A stretch of 64,000 bases of DNA, from assembly GCF_022631375.1 (NCBI RefSeq), contig NZ_JALBGC010000004.1:310001-374000 (forward strand), read 5' to 3'. Positions 7,799 through 15,800 of the stretch are shown here, piece by piece (within the stretch, counting starts at the first letter, position 1; each line of letters opens with the position of its first letter). Made by a program: the position numbers and the translations under genes. The stretch is from Hymenobacter cyanobacteriorum (GTDB taxonomy: Bacteria > Bacteroidota > Bacteroidia > Cytophagales > Hymenobacteraceae). Under the pieces are notes generated by a model. It did not search any database, was not told where the DNA came from, and was given only the letters and a program-made list of their open reading frames with translations.

Positions 7799-8545
7799 AT
7801 GGAAATGTCCGCCCTGACGCGCTCGGTTGTGAAGCGCAACCACGCCATCATCGCCCCCGACGGCTACATCAACAGCAACGTGCCCGGCTGGACCGGCTGC
7901 ACCACCAACGTCATCATCAACGAGCAGATGGGAGCGAACCTGTGCCAGACGCTCATCACCCTCACCGAGGTCGGTAACATCAAGGGCGAAACCGAGGCGT
8001 CGCAGATTTTCTTCTACGTGGTGCAGGGCGGCTGCACGGCCACCGTGGGCGGCGAAACCCGGGCGCTGAAAGTGGGCGAATACGTGTATGTGCCGGTGGG
8101 CCAGAGCTACGAATTCAGTCAGCCCAGCGCCGGTACGCAGCTTTTGACCTTCCATAAAGTGTACGAACCGCTGTCAGGCCACGCCACGCCGGGCATCTTC
8201 TGGGGCGAGCGCGACTACAGCAAAGCGCCCGTGTACATGAACGATGAGGCCCTGCGCATCCAGGAGTTGCTACCGAACGAGCCGGGCTTCGACATGGCCG
8301 TGAACATCTTCACCTACGGCCTCGGCGGCAATCTGCCGATGGTGGAAACCCACATCATGGAGCACGGCCTGATGTACCTCGAAGGCCAGGCCATCTACAT
8401 GCTCGACCAGTGCTGGTACCCGGTGAAAAAAGGCGATTCCATCTGGATGGCCCCGTATTGCCAGCAGTGGGCCACGGCCATGGGCCAGGAGCCGTCGGTT
8501 TATATCTACTACAAAAATATGAACCGGTTTCCGACGGTGAAGTAG
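7799..8545 (+). CDS. allE: (S)-ureidoglycine aminohydrolase
   Basis: 248 residues from the ATG at 7799 (a second ATG at 7805 is equally possible). A frame extending back to 7742 is rejected because it starts inside a hairpin repeat. The protein is a bicupin of the UGlyAH/YlbA family, which releases ammonia from (S)-ureidoglycine to form (S)-ureidoglycolate. The C-terminal cupin keeps the manganese-binding set E-x-H-x3-H in MVETHIMEHG (Glu183, His185, His189), plus a Gln in PYCQQWA. The N-terminal motif VVKRNHAIIAPDGYINSNVPGW is a good family match. It follows allB-allC and precedes uraD-uraH, so it completes the ureide branch; the next enzyme, ureidoglycolate lyase or dehydrogenase, is not seen in the window. 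Confidence 0.93.
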   Translation: MEMSALTRSVVKRNHAIIAPDGYINSNVPGWTGCTTNVIINEQMGANLCQTLITLTEVGNIKGETEASQIFFYVVQGGCTATVGGETRALKVGEYVYVPVGQSYEFSQPSAGTQLLTFHKVYEPLSGHATPGIFWGERDYSKAPVYMNDEALRIQELLPNEPGFDMAVNIFTYGLGGNLPMVETHIMEHGLMYLEGQAIYMLDQCWYPVKKGDSIWMAPYCQQWATAMGQEPSVYIYYKNMNRFPTVK

Positions 8546-8566
8546 CACGTCAGTTCAAAATAGAAA

Positions 8567-8600
8567 GTCATGCTGAGCGCAGTCGAAGCATCTCTACCGC
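8567..8600. repeat. Single arm of the hairpin repeat family
   Basis: GTCATGCTGAGCGCAGTCGA followed by AGCATCTCTACCGC matches one arm of the repeats at 7678 and 28184, but no partner arm follows. It appears to be a solo or decayed copy, between allE and the small membrane protein gene. Confidence 0.75.
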
Positions 8601-8621
8601 AGTAAGTAATTAATTGCCCAG

Positions 8622-8882
8622 ATGAAAATCATCGAATGGTTACTTTCGTCGCTGGCGTGGTTCCAGATATTTATATCCCCGGCAATTATTGGCGCATTTC
8701 TCGGGGTAATTATATGGCTGAATACGCGCAATGTCTGGGGCTTGAGTGCGGCAATAATCGCTGTGCTAATCGGCTGCGGTGCAGGTGCTGCTTTCGCTGA
8801 AAAAGTCCGGCGACGCAAAGGCACGATTGAATTCATGTCCCGCAATATTGCTCATCCGGAACTGCGCGAAAAAGAGAATTAA
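8622..8882 (+). CDS. Small hypothetical membrane protein
   Basis: 86 residues, AT-richer than its neighbours. Two hydrophobic segments are visible, about residues 5-32 (WLLSSLAWFQIFISPAIIGA onwards) and 42-60 (LSAAIIAVLIGCGAGAAFA), followed by a basic stretch KVRRRKG and a charged tail, suggesting a two-pass inner-membrane protein with a cytoplasmic C-terminus. No family is recognised. It is tightly placed: 2 bases separate its stop from the uraD start, so it would be co-expressed with purine catabolism. A role in ureide or purine transport is possible only as speculation; it is much too small to be a permease alone. Confidence 0.55.
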   Translation: MKIIEWLLSSLAWFQIFISPAIIGAFLGVIIWLNTRNVWGLSAAIIAVLIGCGAGAAFAEKVRRRKGTIEFMSRNIAHPELREKEN

Positions 8883-8884
8883 TA

Positions 8885-9394
8885 ATGACCGTCGAAAAAC
8901 TCAACCATCTCCCCAAACCCGCCCTCGCCGAAGCCCTGCAAAAGTGCTGTGGCTCGACCGCTTGGGTAGAAAATATGCTCGCCGCCTTCCCCGTGTCTGA
9001 CGCCGAAACGCTGATGGACGAGGCCAACACCGCGTGGAATAAGCTGGACGAAGCCGACTGGCGCGAAGCCTTCACCCACCACCCCAAAATTGGCGGCGAT
9101 GTGGAAGCCCTGCGTGCCAAATTCGCCAGCACCAGCACCTGGGCCGAGGGCGAGCAGGCCGCCGTGAAACAGGCTTCACAGGAAACGCTGGAGGCGTTGG
9201 CAACTGGCAATGAGGACTACGAGCGCAAGTTCGGCTACATCTTCATTGTGTGCGCCACCGGCAAAACGGCCGACGAAATGCTGGCTCTGCTGCAAGCCCG
9301 CCTCACCAACGACCCCGCCGACGAAATCCTCATCGCCGCCGCCGAGCAGAACAAAATCACCCGCCTCCGCCTCGAAAAACTCCTCGCCGCATGA
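8885..9394 (+). CDS. uraD: 2-oxo-4-hydroxy-4-carboxy-5-ureidoimidazoline (OHCU) decarboxylase
   Basis: 169 residues, typical length. It decarboxylates OHCU, the product of HIU hydrolase, to give (S)-allantoin stereospecifically. Diagnostic features: the catalytic histidine in FTHHPKIGGD (His66), the W..EQAAV helix, and the strongly conserved block YERKFGYIFIVCATGKTADEML, ending with an E..KI..LRLEKLL helix. Its TGA overlaps the start of uraH (ATGA at 9391-9394), so the two enzymes that process the urate oxidase product are translationally coupled. The membrane urate oxidase lies about 4 kb away on the other strand. Confidence 0.95.
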   Translation: MTVEKLNHLPKPALAEALQKCCGSTAWVENMLAAFPVSDAETLMDEANTAWNKLDEADWREAFTHHPKIGGDVEALRAKFASTSTWAEGEQAAVKQASQETLEALATGNEDYERKFGYIFIVCATGKTADEMLALLQARLTNDPADEILIAAAEQNKITRLRLEKLLAA

Positions 9395-9729
9395 GCCAGA
9401 TAACTACCCATATTCTCGATACGACCAAGGGCAAGCCGGCGGCCAATGTCAGCATCGCGCTACTGCAACAAGTAGGGGAGGAATGGCAGGAAATCGCCCG
9501 CGGCAAAACCAACGCCGACGGCCGCATTCCCGACTTATTGCCGAAAGAAAAACAGGTGGAATTGGGCGTGTATAAAATGAAATTCTACACCCAGGAATAT
9601 TTCGCGCAGGACGGCACGGCCAATTTTTATCCCTTCGTGGAAATTGTATTCAACGTGGCCGAAAACGCGCACTACCACGTGCCGCTGCTGCTGAATCCGT
9701 TCGGGTATTCCACTTATCGCGGGTCGTGA
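9391..9729 (+). CDS. uraH: 5-hydroxyisourate hydrolase (transthyretin-like)
   Basis: 112 residues. It hydrolyses 5-hydroxyisourate to OHCU, between urate oxidase and uraD. It has the N-terminal THILDTTKGKPAANV motif of transthyretin-related proteins (His7), a central RGKTNADGRI loop, a HYHVPLLLNPFGYSTY strand pair and the hallmark C-terminal tetrapeptide YRGS, which separates the enzyme from true transthyretins. The start is fixed by the ATGA overlap with uraD; a longer upstream frame inside uraD is discarded. There is no signal peptide, so it is cytoplasmic. Confidence 0.95.
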   Translation: MSQITTHILDTTKGKPAANVSIALLQQVGEEWQEIARGKTNADGRIPDLLPKEKQVELGVYKMKFYTQEYFAQDGTANFYPFVEIVFNVAENAHYHVPLLLNPFGYSTYRGS

Positions 9730-9749
9730 TTTTGGTGGCCAGAACGATT

Positions 9750-9848
9750 GTATAGACGCGACACATCGCGTCTCCTCGTTGAACGACGCTACCACAACCA
9801 GCAATAACAACATCAGCAACGCCGAGACGCGAAGTGTCGCGTCTCTAC
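9750..9848. repeat. Inverted repeat (GACGCGACAC...GTGTCGCGTC type)
   Basis: Arms 9750-9774 and 9824-9848 pair with two mismatches. A different repeat family from the CATCCTGAGC group. It fills the gap between uraH and the DUF6986 gene and may affect read-through between them. Confidence 0.8.
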
Positions 9849-9869
9849 ATCGCAACATCAATTCCCACC

Positions 9870-11309
9870 ATGAAACTCAGCTTACAAGATTCCGACAAAG
9901 CCGTTCTGCTCGACCAGCTCGGCGAAGCCAATATCAAATTCCAGAAAACCTACCCCGGCGACCGGCCCGACCGCCAGCCCGTGCACACCGTGTACGGCGG
10001 TGCCAACCTCTTCAAGGCCGACACCTGCGTGAAGATGGGCGAAATCGCCCTTAACAACCTGCTCACCTACGCGCCCAACTTCGTGGAGCTGGCCCGCGCG
10101 CTGCAGTTCAAAAACCACGAGCACCTGCCGCACCTCGAAGCCGACGTGGCCGCCCTAACGGCCAAGCTCGATGCTATGAGCCCGGAGGACCGCAAGCAGG
10201 AGCCCGCCTGGCTAGCTTATTCGGTGTACAACAAGATTGTGGCGAAGCTGAAGCGCGAGGCCGTGGAAGACTTCCGCGTCGATTTTGAAGACGGCTTTGG
10301 CAACCGGCCCGATGCGGAGGAGGACGAAACCGCCGTGCGTGCCGCCAAGGAAGTGGCCAAGGGCATGCAGCAGGGCACGCTGTCGCCGTTTATCGGCATC
10401 CGCATCAAGCCCTTCACCGAAGACCTCAAGCAGCGTGGCGTGCGCACGCTCGACATTTTCCTGACTACGCTGCTGGCTGAAACCGGCGGCAAATTGCCCG
10501 ACAATTTCGTGGTAATGCTGCCCAAAGTGACCATTCCGGAACAGATGACGACGATGGTGCGCCTGTTTGAGTTGCTGGAAAAGGCCAACGGTCTGGCCCC
10601 CGGCACCCTCAAAATGGAGACGATGGTGGAGGCCACCCAAATCATCATGGATGAAGAGGGGCGCAACCCGCTCATGCGCATCATCCGGGCCAGCGAGGGG
10701 CGCTGCGTGGCGGCCCACTTCGGAACCTACGACTACACGGCCAGCTGCGGCATCACGGCCAAGTATCAGACGATGGCGCATCCGGTGTGCGACTTCGCCC
10801 ACCACATGACCAAAGTAGCGCTGGGCGGCACCGGCATCTTCCTCTCCGATGGCGCCACCAACGTGATGCCCATCGGCCCGCACCGCGGCGACAACCTGAC
10901 GTTTGCCCAGCTGCGCGAAAACCGCGAGTCGGTGCATAATGCGTGGCGGCAAGCGTACCACCACAGCACGCACTCGCTCATCAACGGCTTCTACCAGGGC
11001 TGGGATTTGAACCCCGCGCAGCTGCCCATGCGCTACGCGGCCACCTACAACTTCTTCCTCAGCAGCTACGACGACGCGGTTTTCCGCCTGAAAACCTTCG
11101 TGGAACGCGCCGCCATCTCCACCCTCACCGGCGACATCTTCGACGACGCCGCCACCGGCCAGGGCCTGCTCAACTTCTTCCTCAAAGCCCTGAACTGCGG
11201 CGCGATTTCGGAAGATGAGATTCTGGCGACGGGTTTGACGCTGGAAGAGGTGCAGACCCGCTCGTTCTTCCGCATCCTGGAAGGGCGGCGCGCGAAGGCT
11301 GCGAAGTAG
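9870..11309 (+). CDS. DUF6986 family HpcH/HpaI aldolase-like protein
   Basis: 479 residues from the ATG at 9870; a start at 9834 falls in a repeat arm and is less likely. The sequence resembles the DUF6986 group of the citrate lyase/HpcH aldolase (TIM barrel) superfamily, often named 'phosphoenolpyruvate kinase' in databases without experimental support. Clues are the N-terminal YPGDRPDRQPVHTVYGGANLF, a metal-site-like VDFEDGFGNRPDAEEDE near residue 135, MVEATQIIMDEEG, and AHFGTYDYTASCGITAKYQ followed by a His-rich DFAHHMTKVAL. It does not look like malate synthase, although a glyoxylate- or pyruvate-using C-C lyase/synthase would fit the end of the ureide pathway. The substrate is not known. 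It is the last gene of the run that begins at allB. Confidence 0.7.
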   Translation: MKLSLQDSDKAVLLDQLGEANIKFQKTYPGDRPDRQPVHTVYGGANLFKADTCVKMGEIALNNLLTYAPNFVELARALQFKNHEHLPHLEADVAALTAKLDAMSPEDRKQEPAWLAYSVYNKIVAKLKREAVEDFRVDFEDGFGNRPDAEEDETAVRAAKEVAKGMQQGTLSPFIGIRIKPFTEDLKQRGVRTLDIFLTTLLAETGGKLPDNFVVMLPKVTIPEQMTTMVRLFELLEKANGLAPGTLKMETMVEATQIIMDEEGRNPLMRIIRASEGRCVAAHFGTYDYTASCGITAKYQTMAHPVCDFAHHMTKVALGGTGIFLSDGATNVMPIGPHRGDNLTFAQLRENRESVHNAWRQAYHHSTHSLINGFYQGWDLNPAQLPMRYAATYNFFLSSYDDAVFRLKTFVERAAISTLTGDIFDDAATGQGLLNFFLKALNCGAISEDEILATGLTLEEVQTRSFFRILEGRRAKAAK

Positions 11310-11387
11310 CGCGGTCCCGCGAAACCTTACGGGAACACTTTGGGGCGGCTCCTTTCCAAAAAAGCGGGGAGCCTAACGAGTTCTAAC

Positions 11388-11424
11388 AAAAAAGACCCAC
11401 TGCATTCAGCACTGGGTCTTTTTT
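11388..11424. terminator. Bidirectional intrinsic terminator
   Basis: A stem of GACCCA/TGGGTC flanked by an A-run on the left and a T-run on the right, between the convergent DUF6986 gene and the membrane protein gene. It would serve both strands. Confidence 0.8.
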
Positions 11425-11473
11425 GTTGGTTTATGAATCGCCAGTAAGCGAAGCAGCAAGCGGCCCCGCCACC

Positions 11474-12031
11474 CTACAGCCAGGCGGCGCTGAGGGCGTA
11501 CGACACGGCCATGACTCCCGAGAACACGGCGCTGGCCATGAAGCGTCGGCCGATAGCCACGCGGTTCTGAATGTAGTAGTTGGCCGCCAGCGAAACCGGG
11601 GCGTTCAGCAGGAAGGAGCGGCCGGCGACGGGCAGCAGCGCCAGCGACAGCGTTTCGGCGGCGCCTCCGAACACGCCCAGAAACACGTAATGCCGGGCAA
11701 TCCAGAGCGGGTTGAAGTAGAGCAGGGTGAGGGCCGCGCGGCCGGTTTTGCGCAGTTGGCTGCCGTCGGGGCGGGTGGGCACCCGGGCGTCGAGCCAGCG
11801 GAAGTAGGCCGGCACCTCCGTGGAGTAGAGCAGGCCGCCCACCAAGGCCATGCCCAGCAGCCGCAGCCAGCTAAACTGCTGCAGCAACAGCGCGGCGGCC
11901 GTGTCGCCGGCGGCGTAAATCAGGAAGCCCTGGACGTGGGTACCGAGGGGAATAGGGCGAGTAAGTTGCACGGAACGGATAGGGCCGTAAAAATCGGGGT
12001 GCAAAATTACGAAAATCCTTTCCGGCGTCAT
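11474..12031 (-). CDS. Hypothetical membrane protein, possibly Mpv17/PMP22-like
   Basis: 185 residues with about four hydrophobic segments (FLIYAAGDTAAALLLQ; LLGMALVGGLLYS; ARHYVFLGVFGGAAETLSLALL; FMASAVFSGVMAVSYALSAAWL). No family is certain. The order of short motifs, GDTAAALLLQQ, then R/LGMALVGG...EVPAYFRWLD, then a C-terminal P-x3-ANYYIQNRVAIGRRF before the last membrane helix, recalls the eukaryotic Mpv17/PMP22 peroxisomal/mitochondrial family, but the family's WP/NF signature is weak here. It runs opposite to the ureide genes and has its own terminators on both sides. GC-rich like the core genome, so it is not part of the AT-rich cassette next to it. Confidence 0.5.
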   Translation of the reverse strand: MTPERIFVILHPDFYGPIRSVQLTRPIPLGTHVQGFLIYAAGDTAAALLLQQFSWLRLLGMALVGGLLYSTEVPAYFRWLDARVPTRPDGSQLRKTGRAALTLLYFNPLWIARHYVFLGVFGGAAETLSLALLPVAGRSFLLNAPVSLAANYYIQNRVAIGRRFMASAVFSGVMAVSYALSAAWL

Positions 12032-12118
12032 AGGGGCGGCGAAAGAAAATGGCGGGTGGGGTTGGGAAGCCCGCGCCGGCCCAACTCCTTCCCCAAAGCC
12101 CTGCGCTGCGGCAGAAAC

Positions 12119-12157
12119 AAAAAGAGGCTGAAGCTACGGGAGCTTCAGCCTCTTTTT
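12119..12157. terminator. Intrinsic terminator at the edge of the AT-rich cassette
   Basis: AAAAAGAGGCTGAAGCT and its complement AGCTTCAGCCTCTTTTT form a 17-bp stem with a five-base loop and flanking A and T runs. It ends transcription of the minus-strand nuclease-like gene 26 bases upstream, and marks the base-composition boundary: GC-rich to its left, AT-rich to its right. Confidence 0.85.
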
Positions 12158-12183
12158 ATTGAATTTAATAATGATTCTGTCTC

Positions 12184-12891
12184 TTAAGTAATATTTATCC
12201 AAAAGTGAGTTAATTTAATTATGTCAGATTTATTCTTTATCAATCGAAGGTTCTTAGAAACTAATTTAACTATTTTCGAGTGATTAATGCTTTTGCGAAC
12301 TATTAGCTTATCAGCAAGCTTCCATAATTTACTATCTACAATAATTAATTCGTCAATCCAATTGTTTATTTGTGAGTGCCAATATACAGTATCATGCTCC
12401 TGAATATAACCAACAATTGCAGCGTGTTTAAGTCTGCTGCCGTGAATTCCTTTTTTAAAACGTTCAATACCTCCGCATGATTTGCCATGCCCAATCACAT
12501 ATTCTTTTTCCCGTTTATTACCTGGAGTAGGTAGCCGCTTTGCTTCAATTGAAAAGAATGAGTCAAATTCTCCATAAATTCTGTCTTCAACTATTAGTTG
12601 GTCGAAGCGTGAGATAGTTCCGATATCAACTTGAGCACTTGTGCCAGATGAATAATCCTCTGGGAATTCATGGTGGAAACGAAATGGGTGACTGTCTACT
12701 TTGTTATTCAGAAATATACAAAGCTTGCTAGTTAGTGCTTTCTCATTTTCCGTTAAATGCCCTGTTACTTTGATTGAAAACTCGTAGAGGCTGTTTTCAA
12801 TCAAAGTAACAACAGATTTTATCGAACTATCAGGTTTTATATCCGCGACGAATTTGCCACTTCCTGAGGCTGCTGTATTGTCTGCTAACAT
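12184..12891 (-). CDS. Putative PD-(D/E)xK nuclease-like protein of a two-gene restriction cassette
   Basis: 235 residues, AT-rich, no named family recognised. The centre holds a plausible PD-(D/E)xK nuclease core: Asp89 in AQVDIGTIS, then Glu116-x-Lys118 in FFSIEAKRL, 27 residues later, followed by GHGKSCGGIERFKKGIHG and a hydrophobic strand AAIVGYI, an arrangement common in small restriction-type nucleases. The gene starts within the stop codon of the upstream methylase gene (TAATG, one shared base), so the two are translationally coupled and probably work as a pair. The inferred role is cleavage of DNA lacking the partner's modification. Alternatively it could be a non-catalytic partner. 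Cytoplasmic, no signal peptide. Confidence 0.55.
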   Translation of the reverse strand: MLADNTAASGSGKFVADIKPDSSIKSVVTLIENSLYEFSIKVTGHLTENEKALTSKLCIFLNNKVDSHPFRFHHEFPEDYSSGTSAQVDIGTISRFDQLIVEDRIYGEFDSFFSIEAKRLPTPGNKREKEYVIGHGKSCGGIERFKKGIHGSRLKHAAIVGYIQEHDTVYWHSQINNWIDELIIVDSKLWKLADKLIVRKSINHSKIVKLVSKNLRLIKNKSDIIKLTHFWINIT

Positions 12892-15800
12892 TAGTAACCT
12901 TGTTTTCTTAAGTCCGAAAATGTTTCATCAGAATCACGCAGAGCGATTGAGCGCAACCAATACCTTGTCTTTTTTGGCTTGATAATATAAATAATGTTTT
13001 GTTCATACAAACGCACCATTCGTATCAGTCTAAGGCTTGTGCCATAGTCCTTTTCTACAAGTTGCGCTATATGATGCTCTATATGCTGGCTATCAGGGAA
13101 TTCTATGTTTGGTTTTTCTCCAAAATAGAATGGGAAACAAATAAATGTGTTCGTTTCAAATGGTTTGTGCGCCTTGATAGACTTGTAAACAGTATTTAAG
13201 GCGTTGCAGTACACTTGGCCAAATTTGGTTAGAATGGTTTGAGAAGCATCTTTTTTGGCCGCCTTCGAATTTTCTCCTTTTCTTCTGAACTCAAGCAAGT
13301 AGTCGTTGAAATCATCGATAAGTATCTGCTCCGATGGATTTATTTCCAGAAGAGATAAGTCTTCAGGGTAAGGTATGTTATCGATGTCTTGCTTGTAAAT
13401 CGCAGATGATTTATTAATCAGGTACTGGCCACTTGTTCCAGCGATATAAAATCCACACAGTTTGTTATTGCTGATGTGATTAGCAAGTTTATGTAAATCT
13501 GCGTATTGCTCATCGGGAGCGTGGATGCCAACTATCCTTCTTTGAAACACTAAATCTTCGTTTAGAAGAATGGTAGGCAATTCCCCATTGGTTATTATTT
13601 CCTTGATAAGAATATGGGGTTTATTGTATACTAATTCCTTTCCTTTACTATGGAAATAGTTGTCTCTTAGTAAAGAGATTTTGTTTCTATCAATTCCCTT
13701 TATCGTAAATGCCTTTACAGGAATATGGTCCTTGTCAGTTAGAAATTGTGCCGATATCTTTTGTTCAAAATCATCGGCTTTTATTGCGTCTCCACTAGCT
13801 TGAAGTCCTAGAAGCTTCTGTTTGTCAGTTTTAGTAGCAAGGGTGTAGCCTTCACTCATGGCCCAACCACTAAATTCTTCTTTCTCACTTATGTATTCTC
13901 CTATTGTTCTGTGATTCGATAGCTTTGATATCAATTGATGGTACCTGCTTCCTCCTAGGAAATTAGCTTTCCATATGTAAGGGTCATTAAGCGCTAAACT
14001 GCGTGGTACGAAATGAAAATCGTAATTATCAAGTTCAAAATAAAGCTTCTCCTTGTGAATCTTAGACCTGCGAACAGTGATGTGCAGCAAACCCTTCTCC
14101 TTAGCTGCTTCATTTTTAACAAATATGGCAGCAGTGGCAACATCACCCCTCTCTCCGAAAAGAATCCGATTTATGTGAGTGAAATCAACTATTTGAGGAA
14201 CAAAATAATTTAGAAGCAAATGCCTTCTGAATTCAGCAGATGATTTGTTATAAAGTAAGGGGCCAGAAGGTTGCACAAGACAGACTAAGCCACCACTCTT
14301 GCAAAGTGGGATGCACTGTTCCAAAAACAGTAATGCAATTTGGTTGTCTGGCAATGGAATCCTAGTGCCATCTTTTTTTGAACCATCTTTTAGTAAATTA
14401 GCAATAACCCTCTTGCGGTGGACATTTCTTTCAATTACACTAGCTGGAGCACTAAGCACCGATTCAAAAGGCGGGTTTCCAATTATTAAATCAAAATCAT
14501 TTTCATTAAAAGAGGTACGCCCTAGTACAACATCAAAAAAATCTTCGGACAAGATATTGTTTTTTCGAAGGTCATCGAAGCGCAATTCTTTCCATATTTG
14601 TATTGGTGTTAGTTCATCGCATAGAGCCAAACTCAAGCTGAATACAGTGAGATTAGTGGCATCGGAATCTTTGTCAATTCCATAGATATTGTCTATCAGA
14701 ATTTTTTTCAGAACTGCCAAGCTGGGCAATTTCCATTGATTCTTTTTTCTCCAGCGTTGAATCAATCTTCTGTAAGCCCCCACTAGAAATACACCTGACC
14801 CACAAGCGGGGTCCAATATTTTGAAGTCAGTATTGTCATTAGACAAAGGCATTGCTTCATCTAATAGGAAGTTTACGAGGTATGGTGGTGTGTAAACTAC
14901 CCCAGGTTGTTTTCCTAGAAATTCCTCATAAATATTACTAATCAGTTCTACCGGTAAGTCGTTGAATGAGTAAAGCTTCCAAAAAACAAATTGAACACCG
15001 TCTAATTTGCCTTCCAAAAACTGTGCAAATCGACTTATATCAGTTTCTGAAATAATAATTCTTTCCTCATCACTGATTTCAAAAACTCCTCCATTAAAAT
15101 GGCGAGCTAATGCATCTAATAAGTCTAGGGTTGCAATTGAATCATGTAAAACATCTGTGAATTTTTCAGCCCCAATCATAAATTGTGCAAAAAAATCCTT
15201 TGGGAAAACTGAATCACCGTTTTTATCGGTGCGGTCTTCGAGATATTTTATCAGTATTGATACTACAATAAGTTTTTTTGCAATATTTTCAGGTAGTATC
15301 CTCTCTTTTACTATGTCTCTTAATGCTAGTTTAAGTTCAGACAATAATTTTTCATACGCACTATTGTTAGCATTGAAGCTGTTGCTAAACTTAGAATTCT
15401 CCCAGAATGAACCATTATCGAATGATTTTCCAGAAAAACTTTGTAACTCTTCAATTGCCAGTTCTGATAAAGCGCGCGAAGCTTTGGATGCTAACTCAAT
15501 AGTTTTTAATGGCTTGTATTTTAATTTATTTCCGTCAGCAGGTTTTTCGAAGCAGTTAAAAATGGTGACTTTAGATTTTGTAAAAACAAAAAACATCGGC
15601 ACGGAGCCGGAGTTATAGAGCCTTTTATGTAACTCTATTAGTCTTTCTTCATCCGCTTCAATATCGTTTGTAAAATCATAAATATATACTTGTGCAACAG
15701 AAGGCCGATTTTCGAATCTTCTAAAATATATATAATCAGCTTCATATTTAAAAGCGTCTTCAAGGGCAAGAAATTCTTCTGGGGAAATACCTGTTGATTC

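Noticed and set aside
9870..11309. Malate synthase assignment for the gene after uraH
   Set aside because: Tempting by context, but the sequence has DUF6986/HpcH-like motifs and lacks the malate synthase patterns I would expect.
12017..12031. Match of the 185-residue protein start (MTPERIFVILHPDF) with the XdhB C-terminus (MTPEKVLVSLYPEF), as a sign of duplication flanking the cassette
   Set aside because: Only the first 13 bases are identical and the rest is weak; MTPEK is normal in XdhB, so chance is more likely.
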